This document shows positions 1 to 5,289 of a stretch of 5,991 bases of DNA, piece by piece. The stretch spans positions 1-5,991 of the forward strand of contig CAMLJW010000335.1 of assembly GCA_946480485.1 (NCBI GenBank). Reading direction: 5' to 3'. Made by a program: the position numbers and the translations under genes. This stretch comes from an uncultured Streptomyces sp. GTDB lineage: Bacteria > Actinomycetota > Actinomycetes > Streptomycetales > Streptomycetaceae. Every line of letters begins with the position of its first letter. The stretch's first letter is position 1. The notes below the pieces were generated by a model, which made no database searches, had not been told where the DNA came from, and saw only the letters and a list, made by a program, of their open reading frames with translations.

Positions 1-60
1 TCGGTGGCTGGGCGTTCGGTGGCTGGGCGGTCGGGTTCTGGGCGGTCGGGTTTTGGGTGG
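1..60. repeat. 15-bp tandem repeat in the kinase outer segment
   Basis: There are four 15-bp units at 1-15, 16-30, 31-45 and 46-60. The first two are TCGGTGGCTGGGCGT and TCGGTGGCTGGGCGG, and the next two diverge at a few bases. On the minus strand they encode Pro/Asn/Gln pentapeptides of the NPTAQ and PPNAQ type, just outside the membrane helix. The array probably continues past the left edge. The unit is a multiple of three, so copy-number change would keep the frame. Confidence 0.8.
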
Positions 61-1660
61 TCGGATCCGCCGTCGTGGGTCCGCCGGCGGCCGGTGACGC
101 GGTGGTGTCGCCCGCGGTGCGGGTGTTGTTGCTGTCGCCCTTCATCAGCGCGTAGACCGAACCGCCCGCGCCGAGCGCGACCACCAGGGCCACCACGACC
201 AGGGCGGCGGTGGAGCGGCCTCTTCTTCGCGGGGGTTCCTGCAAGGCCCCGGCTCCCGGGCCGTACAGGGGGGTCGGGCCATACGGAGGGGTGGAGCCCG
301 GCGAAGGTCCGTACGCCGGGGGCGCGCCCCACACGCCTGGCTGGTGCGGGTAGCCGTACGCGGCGGGCTGCGGGTGCTGCTGGGCGGATCCGTACGCCGA
401 GTTGGCCCGGGCCGGCGGGGTGGTCGGCGGCGGTGTCTCGGGCGCGCACGCGACCATCGTGGGGAGGCGGTCCAGCGGGGCGCTGCCCGGCGTGCCGGGC
501 GGGGGCGGGGCGAAGTCGTCGGAGACCTGTTCGAGGGGAGTCTTGGGCGTGGGGACGCGGCCAGGGGCGGAGGAGGGGGGCTTGACCGCGTCCACCGCGT
601 CCACCGCGTCCACCGCGTCCACAGCTCCTACGGCTTGCACGGCACCGGGAGTGGACGGTGCGCCCGGAGTGGACGGTGCGCCCGGAGTGGACGGTGCGGC
701 CGCCGCGTCCTCAGCCGTCGGGGCGACCACCGCCTCCTCGTCCGGGTTCTCCGTGTCCAGCAACTGCACCGCGTGCCGCCCGAGTTGGGCCACCAGCATG
801 CTCGGCAGCCAGGGGTCGCGGCTGCGGCCGTCGGCGACCGTGTCCTCCGCGCCCGTGCGCTCCAGGATGTCGTCGAGGACCGGGCGTGCGGCCGGGTCCT
901 TGTGCAGGCAGTCCCGTACGAGATCGGCGAGGCCCTCGGGCAGCGCCTCCAGATTCGGGCGCTCCTGCGCGATGCGGAACATCAGCGCGTGCACGCCGCT
1001 GTTGGCCGTCCCGAAGGGGAGTTCGCCGGTGGCCGCGTACGCGAGAACCGAGCCCAGGCAGAAGACGTCGCACGCGGGTGTGATGCGGTCGCCGCGGACC
1101 TGCTCGGGGGCCATGAAGCCGGGTGAGCCGACGAGTGCGCCGGTGCGGGTGAGCCCGCCGTCGGTCACCGTCTCCAGGGCGCGTGCGATGCCGAAGTCGA
1201 TGACGCGCGGGCCGTCGATCGTGACGAGTACGTTCGAGGGCTTGAGGTCGCGATGGATGAGCCCGGCGGCGTGAATGTCCTTGAGGGCGTGGGCGAGTCC
1301 GGCCGCGAGGATGCGTACGGAACGTTCGGGCAGTGCCCCGTGTTCGCGCCCGACGACCGTCTGGAGGGACGGACCGGCGACGTAGCCGGTGGCCACCCAC
1401 GGGACCCCGGCCTCCGTGTCCGCGTCGAGCACCGGCGCCGTCCAGTAGCCGCCGACCCGCCGCGCGGCCTGCACCTCCTGCCGGAAGCGCGCCCGGAACT
1501 CCTCCTGCTCGGCGAGCTCCTGCCGGACCAGCTTGACGGCGACGGTACGCCCACGGTCGGAGCGCGCCAGATAGACGTTCCCCATGCCGCCGGCACCCAG
1601 CCGCGCCAGCAACCGGTACGCGCCGATCCGTTGTGGCTCCGCCGGCCCCAGCTTCTCCAT
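1..1660 (-). CDS. Membrane-anchored Hanks-type Ser/Thr protein kinase, C-terminus beyond the left edge
   Basis: This gene encodes a PknB-like eukaryotic-type kinase that phosphorylates Ser/Thr on target proteins from the cytoplasmic side of the membrane. 553 residues are visible. The kinase domain covers about residues 15-270. It has the glycine loop GAGGMGNVY (22-30), the ATP-binding Lys43 in AVKLV, the catalytic loop HRDLKPSN (136-143, Asp138 and Asn143), DFG at 155-157 and APEQ at 184-187, so all catalytic residues are present. A long Pro/Ala/Tyr-rich linker follows, with APSTPG, AVD and YGP repeats. Next are a basic RRRGR stop-transfer patch and one transmembrane helix (about 485-506). 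The outer segment begins with NPTAQ-type repeats and is cut by the window edge, so any sensor domain is unseen. The ATG at 1660 is preceded by GGGGGAGGG about 11 nt upstream. The reading frame is open throughout. A weak minus-strand -10 candidate, TATCCT, lies at 1705-1700. The stimulus and substrates are unknown. Confidence 0.93.
   Translation of the reverse strand, partial: MEKLGPAEPQRIGAYRLLARLGAGGMGNVYLARSDRGRTVAVKLVRQELAEQEEFRARFRQEVQAARRVGGYWTAPVLDADTEAGVPWVATGYVAGPSLQTVVGREHGALPERSVRILAAGLAHALKDIHAAGLIHRDLKPSNVLVTIDGPRVIDFGIARALETVTDGGLTRTGALVGSPGFMAPEQVRGDRITPACDVFCLGSVLAYAATGELPFGTANSGVHALMFRIAQERPNLEALPEGLADLVRDCLHKDPAARPVLDDILERTGAEDTVADGRSRDPWLPSMLVAQLGRHAVQLLDTENPDEEAVVAPTAEDAAAAPSTPGAPSTPGAPSTPGAVQAVGAVDAVDAVDAVDAVKPPSSAPGRVPTPKTPLEQVSDDFAPPPPGTPGSAPLDRLPTMVACAPETPPPTTPPARANSAYGSAQQHPQPAAYGYPHQPGVWGAPPAYGPSPGSTPPYGPTPLYGPGAGALQEPPRRRGRSTAALVVVALVVALGAGGSVYALMKGDSNNTRTAGDTTASPAAGGPTTADPTTQNPTAQNPTAQPPNAQPP
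585..620. repeat. 9-bp tandem repeat in the kinase linker
   Basis: Four perfect copies of ACCGCGTCC lie at 585-593, 594-602, 603-611 and 612-620, followed by a decayed partial copy. On the minus strand they encode a repeated Val-Asp-Ala tripeptide in the intracellular linker between the kinase domain and the membrane helix. The unit keeps the reading frame. Confidence 0.88.
648..701. repeat. 18-bp tandem repeat in the kinase linker
   Basis: Three head-to-tail copies of GGAGTGGACGGTGCGCCC lie at 648-665, 666-683 and 684-701. The third has one mismatch. On the minus strand they encode APSTPG three times. The many Ser/Thr residues next to Pro make this linker a plausible phosphorylation or spacer segment, but that is inference. 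Confidence 0.88.
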
Positions 1661-1739
1661 GGCTCGCGCCACCCTCCCCCTGCATATGCGGACAGAGTGA
1701 GGATAGTGCGGTCGTACGGGGAGGCGGTCGGGGCGGCGT

Positions 1740-1940
1740 CTACGGTTCTGTAACAGGTCCCCCCTTCTCCGTGAGGGTCTTCAACGCGCCCATCAGGCGT
1801 TCCCACACACGTACGGTCTAGGCGAACCCGTTTTCGCCGAGCGCGTCCGCGAGGCGGTCGGCGGCGTGGCCGGGGCCGATCTTCGCGATCGCGGCGCGGC
1901 CGTCCTCGGTCGGGGCCAGCAGCTTGGCGTGACGGTGGGG
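1740..1940 (-). pseudogene. C-terminal remnant of a possible MarR-like winged-helix regulator, interrupted by TAG
   Basis: One minus-strand frame reads KLLAPTEDGRAAIAKI, then GPGHAADRLADALGENGFA, then a TAG stop at 1820-1818. It continues in the same frame as TVRVWERLMGALKTLTEKGG up to a second TAG at 1742-1740. In the 38 codons before the first TAG almost every third position is G or C, as in real Streptomyces genes. The two halves read as one amphipathic C-terminal region, so the TAG may be a single-base change from GAG (Glu). The 'T-x-x-GR ... PGHAA' pattern recalls the tail of MarR-family regulators, but the match is weak and from memory. No N-terminal part or convincing start was found. 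A GTG at 1991 would give an alternative 57-residue ORF but has no good ribosome binding site. The other contents of this 414-base gap are the promoter regions of the two flanking genes. Confidence 0.42.
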
Positions 1941-2037
1941 CGGGGTTGGGCGCGTACCGTCGGGTCCGCCCCGGAGCCCTCGGACGCCCACTCGCGCGAA
2001 CCTGCCACGTTCCCGCCCCCACCCCTACATATCGCCG

Positions 2038-2075
2038 ATGTCGGCGCGTGCCGTCGACAGCTACGCTCACCCGCA
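2038..2075 (+). promoter_or_regulatory. Probable leaderless promoter of the aminotransferase gene
   Basis: TACGCT at 2062-2067 fits the TANNNT -10 consensus. It ends 7 nt before the ATG at 2075, so transcription would start at or next to the A of the start codon. A partial -35, ATGTCG (2038-2043; four of six matches to TTGACG), lies 18 nt upstream of the -10. No Shine-Dalgarno sequence precedes this ATG, which agrees with a leaderless mRNA, a common arrangement in Streptomyces. Confidence 0.6.
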
Positions 2076-3430
2076 TGACCACTCAGCCCAACCCCCAGGC
2101 CGGCGCCGCCGTGAAGGCCGCGGACCGTGCGCATGTGTTCCACTCCTGGTCCGCGCAGGAGCTCATCGACCCGCTCGCCGTCGCCGGCGCCGAGGGGGCG
2201 TACTTCTGGGACTACGACGGCAAGCGGTACCTGGACTTCTCCAGTGGGCTTGTCTTCACCAACATCGGTTACCAGCACCCCAAGGTCGTCGCCGCGGTCC
2301 AGGAACAGGCCGCGACGCTGTCCACCTTCGCGCCCGCCTTCGCGATCGAGGCGCGGTCCGAGGCCGCGCGGCTCATCGCCCGGCGGACCCCCGGCGATCT
2401 CGACAAGATCTTCTTCACCAACGGCGGGGCAGAGGCCGTCGAGAACGCCACCCGCATGGCCCGGCTGCACACCGGCCGCCCGAAGGTGCTCTCCGCCTAC
2501 CGCTCGTACCACGGTGCCACCGCCGCCGCGATCAACCTCACCGGTGACCCGCGCCGCTGGGCCAGCGACAGCGGCGCTGCCGGTGTCGTGCGCTTCTGGG
2601 CGCCCTTCCTCTACCGCTCTCCGTTTCACGCCGAGAACGAGCGGCAGGAGTGCGAGCGCGCGCTCCAGCACCTGGCCGACACCATCGCCTTCGAGGGTCC
2701 GGCCACCATCGCCGCGGTCATCCTGGAGACCATCCCCGGTACGGCGGGGATCATGGTGCCGCCACCCGGCTATCTGGAGGGCGTGCGCGCGCTCTGCGAC
2801 CAGTACGGCATCGTCTTCGTCCTCGACGAGGTGATGGCCGGCTTCGGGCGCACCGGCGAGTGGTTCGCCGCCGACCACTTCGGGGTCGTACCGGACCTGA
2901 TGACCTTCGCCAAGGGCGTGAACTCCGGATACGTGCCCCTTGGCGGCGTCGCGATCTCCGGCGCCGTAGCGGAGACCTTCGCCCGCAGGCCGTACCCCGG
3001 CGGTCTCACCTACTCCGGGCACCCGCTCGCCTGCGCCGCCGCCGTCGCCACCCTCGACGCGATGGAGGAGGAGGACGTCGTCGGGCAGGCGGCACGGATC
3101 GGTGAACGCGTCCTCGGACCCGGCCTGCGCGAGCTCGCCGGGCGTCACCCCAGCATCGGTCAGGTGCGCGGCACCGGCGCCTTCTGGGCCCTGGAGCTGG
3201 TGCGGGACAAGGAGACCCGTGAGCCGCTCGTCCCGTACAACGCCTCCGGCGAGGCGAACGCCCCCATGGCCGCCTTCGGTGCCGCCGCGAAGAAGCACGG
3301 CCTGTGGCCCCTCATCAATATGAACCGCACCCACGTCGTCCCCCCGTGCAACATCACCGAGGCCGAGGCCAAGGAGGGCCTGGCCGCGCTGGACGAGGCC
3401 CTCTCGGTGGCCGACGAACACACGGTGTAG
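2075..3430 (+). CDS. Class III (omega-type) PLP-dependent aminotransferase
   Basis: This 451-residue cytosolic enzyme moves an amino group, usually from a terminal (omega) amine, to a keto acid such as pyruvate or 2-oxoglutarate. Length and motifs fit aminotransferase class III (fold type I). It has a substrate-side region YFWDYDGKRYLDFSSG (43-58), the PLP phosphate-binding NGGAEAVENA (117-126), YHGAT (145-149) stacking on the cofactor, LDEVMAGFGRTG (250-261) with Asp251 contacting the pyridine nitrogen, Lys280 in TFAKGVNSGYVPLGGV as the Schiff-base lysine, and GGLTYSGHP (309-317) with the phosphate-contacting Thr. The long variant of the DEV motif and the overall look recall taurine-, beta-alanine- or other omega-amino acid:pyruvate enzymes. 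The substrate cannot be fixed from sequence alone. The ATG at 2075 was chosen because the upstream extension to 1946 is not protein-like and a leaderless promoter abuts this ATG. A GntR regulator follows 110 bases downstream on the same strand. Confidence 0.95.
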   Translation: MTTQPNPQAGAAVKAADRAHVFHSWSAQELIDPLAVAGAEGAYFWDYDGKRYLDFSSGLVFTNIGYQHPKVVAAVQEQAATLSTFAPAFAIEARSEAARLIARRTPGDLDKIFFTNGGAEAVENATRMARLHTGRPKVLSAYRSYHGATAAAINLTGDPRRWASDSGAAGVVRFWAPFLYRSPFHAENERQECERALQHLADTIAFEGPATIAAVILETIPGTAGIMVPPPGYLEGVRALCDQYGIVFVLDEVMAGFGRTGEWFAADHFGVVPDLMTFAKGVNSGYVPLGGVAISGAVAETFARRPYPGGLTYSGHPLACAAAVATLDAMEEEDVVGQAARIGERVLGPGLRELAGRHPSIGQVRGTGAFWALELVRDKETREPLVPYNASGEANAPMAAFGAAAKKHGLWPLINMNRTHVVPPCNITEAEAKEGLAALDEALSVADEHTV

Positions 3431-3540
3431 CCAGGGTGTGCCGTATAGGTCATGGGCCCTCGGATCCCGGGAACGCGAACGCGTAAGGTGACGGCTCGTA
3501 GACATGAGCGAGTACTGATCCGATCGGGAAGGACCACGCC

Positions 3541-4320
3541 ATGCCCGGCACCGGCGGCGGCAATGGCGCCGTGACCCGCAGCACGCTGCGGCAGCAGATC
3601 GCGGACGCGCTCCGCGACGAGGTGCTGGCCGGGCGCCTCCAGCCGGGCCAGGAGTTCACGGTCAAGGAGATCGCCGAACAGTACGGCGTCTCCGCGACCC
3701 CCGTCCGCGAGGCCCTGGTCGACCTGTCGGCCCAGGGCCTGCTGGACGCGGACCAGCACCGCGGCTTCCGCGTGCACGAGTACTCGCCGGCCGACTACCG
3801 GGGCATGATCGAGGCCCGCAGCCTGGTCACGGACGGCATTTTCCACAGCTTCCTCGACGAGCGCCCGGGTACCGGCGGTGCCGACCAGGCCTCGCGCGAG
3901 GCGCTCGCCGCGCTCCCCCAGGCTCTCTACTCCACTCGACCAGGGGGCACCCCCCTCGACGACCCGCGCATCGCCGCCACCCTCGCCCGGGTCCGCCGCC
4001 GCGGCGAGGAGGCCCAGCGCGCTGCCGGCGCCGGTGAACTGAATATCCTCATCGGCTACGACCTGCGCTTCTGGCGCGAGCTCAGCAACCTCTTCGGCAA
4101 CCCGTACCTCGCCGACTTCCTGCACCGCCTGCGCGTGCAGACCTGGGTGTGCGCGGTCCAGTACCTGCGCCGGACGGCTGACCTGCGCGGCCGCCTCTGG
4201 GCCGAGCACACCGCGCTGGTGGACGCCCTCGCGCGCCGTGACACCGCCGCCGCGCACGTGATCGTCACCGAGTACAACGCGCACTCCCTCGCTCTCGTCG
4301 AAGGGCTCAGTGCCGGATGA
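3541..4320 (+). CDS. GntR-family transcriptional regulator, FadR type (FCD domain)
   Basis: This 259-residue DNA-binding regulator probably responds to a small metabolite. Residues about 12-80 form the GntR winged helix (TLRQQIADALRDEVLAGRL, then VKEIAEQYGVSATPVREAL, then the wing with RGFRVHEYS). Residues about 84-255 form an all-helical FCD ligand-binding domain. The FCD metal site looks altered. The Asp of 'DxxFH' is kept (Asp174), but the following His is Trp178. The EH histidine is His223. The canonical last His position (+22) is Tyr245, with a His three residues later (His248). Residues 126-139, PQALYSTRPGGTPL, come from a GC-rich palindromic repeat inserted in the frame. The ATG at 3541 follows GGAAGGA with good spacing. 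The aminotransferase upstream on the same strand is a candidate target. A loose promoter, GTGACG (3488-3493) with TACTGA (3513-3518), has a 19-nt spacer and is weak. Confidence 0.93.
   Translation: MPGTGGGNGAVTRSTLRQQIADALRDEVLAGRLQPGQEFTVKEIAEQYGVSATPVREALVDLSAQGLLDADQHRGFRVHEYSPADYRGMIEARSLVTDGIFHSFLDERPGTGGADQASREALAALPQALYSTRPGGTPLDDPRIAATLARVRRRGEEAQRAAGAGELNILIGYDLRFWRELSNLFGNPYLADFLHRLRVQTWVCAVQYLRRTADLRGRLWAEHTALVDALARRDTAAAHVIVTEYNAHSLALVEGLSAG
3912..3955. repeat. Palindrome-like GC-rich mini-repeat inside the GntR gene
   Basis: CCCCC (3915-3919) and GGGGG (3943-3947) frame a core that reads CTCTCTACTCCACTCGACC, and a second run of C follows at 3950-3955. This resembles a short palindromic repeat scattered through Streptomyces genomes, of the general form 'CCCCCAG-CTCTCGGCTTCGCTCGA-CAGGGGG', recalled from general knowledge and not searched. 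Here it is translated in frame as a loop with low-complexity Pro/Gly/Ser/Thr composition that the FCD family does not need. Internal pairing beyond the C/G runs is imperfect. Confidence 0.5.
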
Positions 4321-4374
4321 GCCCGGTGGGCACGGGATCTGCACGAAGGAGGGCTGACCGGGCTTGTCACCCCT

Positions 4375-4380
4375 TACGCT
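4375..4380 (+). promoter_or_regulatory. Candidate -10 element for the 216-residue gene
   Basis: TACGCT, the same hexamer used in the proposed aminotransferase promoter, sits 34 bases before the TTG start. A CTGACC at 4354-4359 could be the -35, but the 15-nt spacer is short. A start near 4387 would leave a leader of about 28 nt including the GAGGAG ribosome binding site. The evidence is weak. Confidence 0.25.
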
Positions 4381-4414
4381 GCCTTGACCACCGTGCTACG
4401 CGAGGAGTTCTCCT

Positions 4415-5065
4415 TTGGCCTGTGACCTGTGGCTGGTCCCACTCGTCGACGTGCTGTGCCACGCCCCCGACAACCCCTTCGCCGAGGAACTCGCGCTCTA
4501 CGACAGGGTTCTGAGCGAGGCCCAACTCCCGCCGGTGCCGGTGTACGCGTACATGCCGGGGCTGTCCGGCGGCGTGTCCCCGGTCGCCGGTTTCGACTAC
4601 GACGCGCTGCACTTCCTGCGGCGCGCGTATTTGCTCCAGGTCTGCAGACTCGCGGTGACCCCGGTGGACGAACTGGGCGGCGACTACGAGCAGTTGCTGG
4701 AGATGTTCGAGACGACGGCCCAGCAGTCGCACCTGGTCTGGCACTACGACCACGCGGGCGCGTACGTCCCGGTCGACTTCCCGCACCCGCTCTCGAACGA
4801 CGAACTGCTGGCGGGCGGCGGCCCCTTGGGCTCCTGTCAAGCACTGCTGCGCGAGTTGGAACTCGTGGCCCCGTCGATCGGCATCGACCCCGCGAACCCT
4901 CCTCTGCCGCCCGAACCGCCCATGGCCCCCACGGAGTTGGAGGAACCGGCCGCACCTGCCCCCTTCGACGAGAGCCCCTTCGCCAGGGAGCGGCATGTGT
5001 GGCTGGGACTGCACACGGCGGTGACGCGGAGCCTGGCCCAGGGCTCGATGATCGTCTTCAGCTGA
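4415..5065 (+). CDS. Uncharacterised 216-residue soluble protein
   Basis: I do not recognise a named family. The start is TTG at 4415, preceded by GAGGAG (4402-4407) with a 7-nt gap, and no better ATG or GTG exists nearby. The N-terminal part begins CDLWLVPLVDVLCHAPDNPF and has a Pro-rich turn PPVPVYAYMPG (39-49). A helical region follows (about 62-105, YDALHFLRRAYLLQVCRLAV). Next is SHLVWHYDHAGAYVPVDF (105-122), which is rich in His, Tyr and Asp. 'D..G.YVPVDF' patterns occur in other uncharacterised bacterial proteins. Residues 158-188 are a Pro/Glu-rich linker. The last 25 residues (ERHVWLGLHTAVTRSLAQGS and on) look like a second conserved patch. There is no signal peptide or transmembrane helix. 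Codon use fits a real Streptomyces gene. It lies 94 bases after the GntR gene on the same strand. No function is proposed. Confidence 0.85.
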   Translation: MACDLWLVPLVDVLCHAPDNPFAEELALYDRVLSEAQLPPVPVYAYMPGLSGGVSPVAGFDYDALHFLRRAYLLQVCRLAVTPVDELGGDYEQLLEMFETTAQQSHLVWHYDHAGAYVPVDFPHPLSNDELLAGGGPLGSCQALLRELELVAPSIGIDPANPPLPPEPPMAPTELEEPAAPAPFDESPFARERHVWLGLHTAVTRSLAQGSMIVFS

Positions 5066-5130
5066 CGGGGCTCGCCCGACGGGACTCGCCCGACGGGACT
5101 CGGCTGACGGGGCTCGGCTGACGGGACTTG
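5064..5130. repeat. 14-bp tandem repeat directly after the stop codon
   Basis: Four full units and one partial unit follow head to tail: GACGGGGCTCGCCC (5064-5077), GACGGGACTCGCCC (5078-5091), GACGGGACTCGGCT (5092-5105), GACGGGGCTCGGCT (5106-5119) and GACGGGACTTG (5120-5130). The array starts within the TGA of the preceding gene. The 14-bp unit is not a multiple of three, so it is not a protein repeat. It marks the change from the plus-strand genes to the broken minus-strand segment. Confidence 0.9.
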
Positions 5131-5242
5131 CTACCCACGGCGAGGTCCTGCGTACGGCGGTCCGCAGCCGCCGCTCGAGTAACACCTCCGTGAAGTCACC
5201 CCGTTCCCCTGCTTCCTTCAACCAGTCACCCTCGATGTGCAT
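5131..5242 (-). pseudogene. Possible truncated small ORF, no assigned family
   Basis: From an ATG at 5242 the minus strand reads about 37 protein-like residues, including DWLKEAGERGDFTEV, then LLERRLRTAV and TSPWV. It then runs into the 14-bp repeat array and on as an uninterrupted antisense frame of the neighbouring gene. Only the first part looks like real protein, so the gene, if it was one, was probably cut at the repeat. It contains a TTA leucine codon, rare in Streptomyces and dependent on the bldA tRNA. There is no clear ribosome binding site before the ATG. The frame is also open upstream of the ATG. Confidence 0.25.
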
Positions 5243-5289
5243 TCGGGCTTGCTGGGGACGCGGCTGACTCGTACCTGCGGTGCGCTCAT
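5218..5289 (-). CDS. Tiny ORF (23 residues) coupled to the ORF upstream
   Basis: The ATG at 5289 overlaps the stop of the preceding minus-strand ORF as TGATG. It is preceded by a strong GGAGGT Shine-Dalgarno 9 nt away, so the initiation signal is good. The product is only 23 residues (MSAPQVRVSRVPSK and 9 more) before TGA at 5220-5218. The signal without a gene-sized product suggests a gene broken by a frameshift. The neighbouring frame, with the DWLKEAGERGDFTEV segment, may be the lost continuation. No family is recognised. Confidence 0.3.
   Translation of the reverse strand: MSAPQVRVSRVPSKPECTSRVTG

Noticed and set aside
585..701. CRISPR-like array
   Set aside because: The repeats are short, contiguous and without spacers, and they lie in frame in the kinase linker.
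711..1685. Minus-strand 324-residue ORF starting at an ATG at 1685
   Set aside because: It is the wrong frame over the kinase gene. Its translation is Arg/Gly/Pro-rich with no domain, while the frame from 1660 carries every kinase motif.
1946..2074. Longer start for the aminotransferase (43 extra residues)
   Set aside because: The extension is Arg/Pro-rich and not family-like. A leaderless promoter sits directly before the ATG at 2075.
1793..3505. Long minus-strand ORF antisense to the aminotransferase
   Set aside because: It is a shadow frame caused by high third-position G+C on the opposite strand. The plus strand holds a complete class III aminotransferase.
3431..3540. Hairpin terminator or GntR operator between the aminotransferase and the regulator
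   Set aside because: GGGCCC, CCCGGG and CCGATCGG are short palindromes, but no stable stem-loop or convincing GntR operator could be built from them.
3160..4344. Minus-strand 394-residue ORF across the GntR gene
   Set aside because: It is antisense to a well-supported GntR/FCD regulator. It is low in complexity and has no recognisable domain.
4317..4514. Plus-strand 65-residue ORF overlapping the GntR stop as ATGA
   Set aside because: The coupling looks tempting, but the product is Arg/Cys/Ser-rich shadow sequence, and half of it lies inside the 216-residue gene in another frame.
4367..5242. Minus-strand 291-residue ORF as a full gene
   Set aside because: Beyond about 5131 it is only the antisense of the 216-residue gene and the 14-bp repeat. 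Only its first ~37 residues are kept, as a possible fragment.
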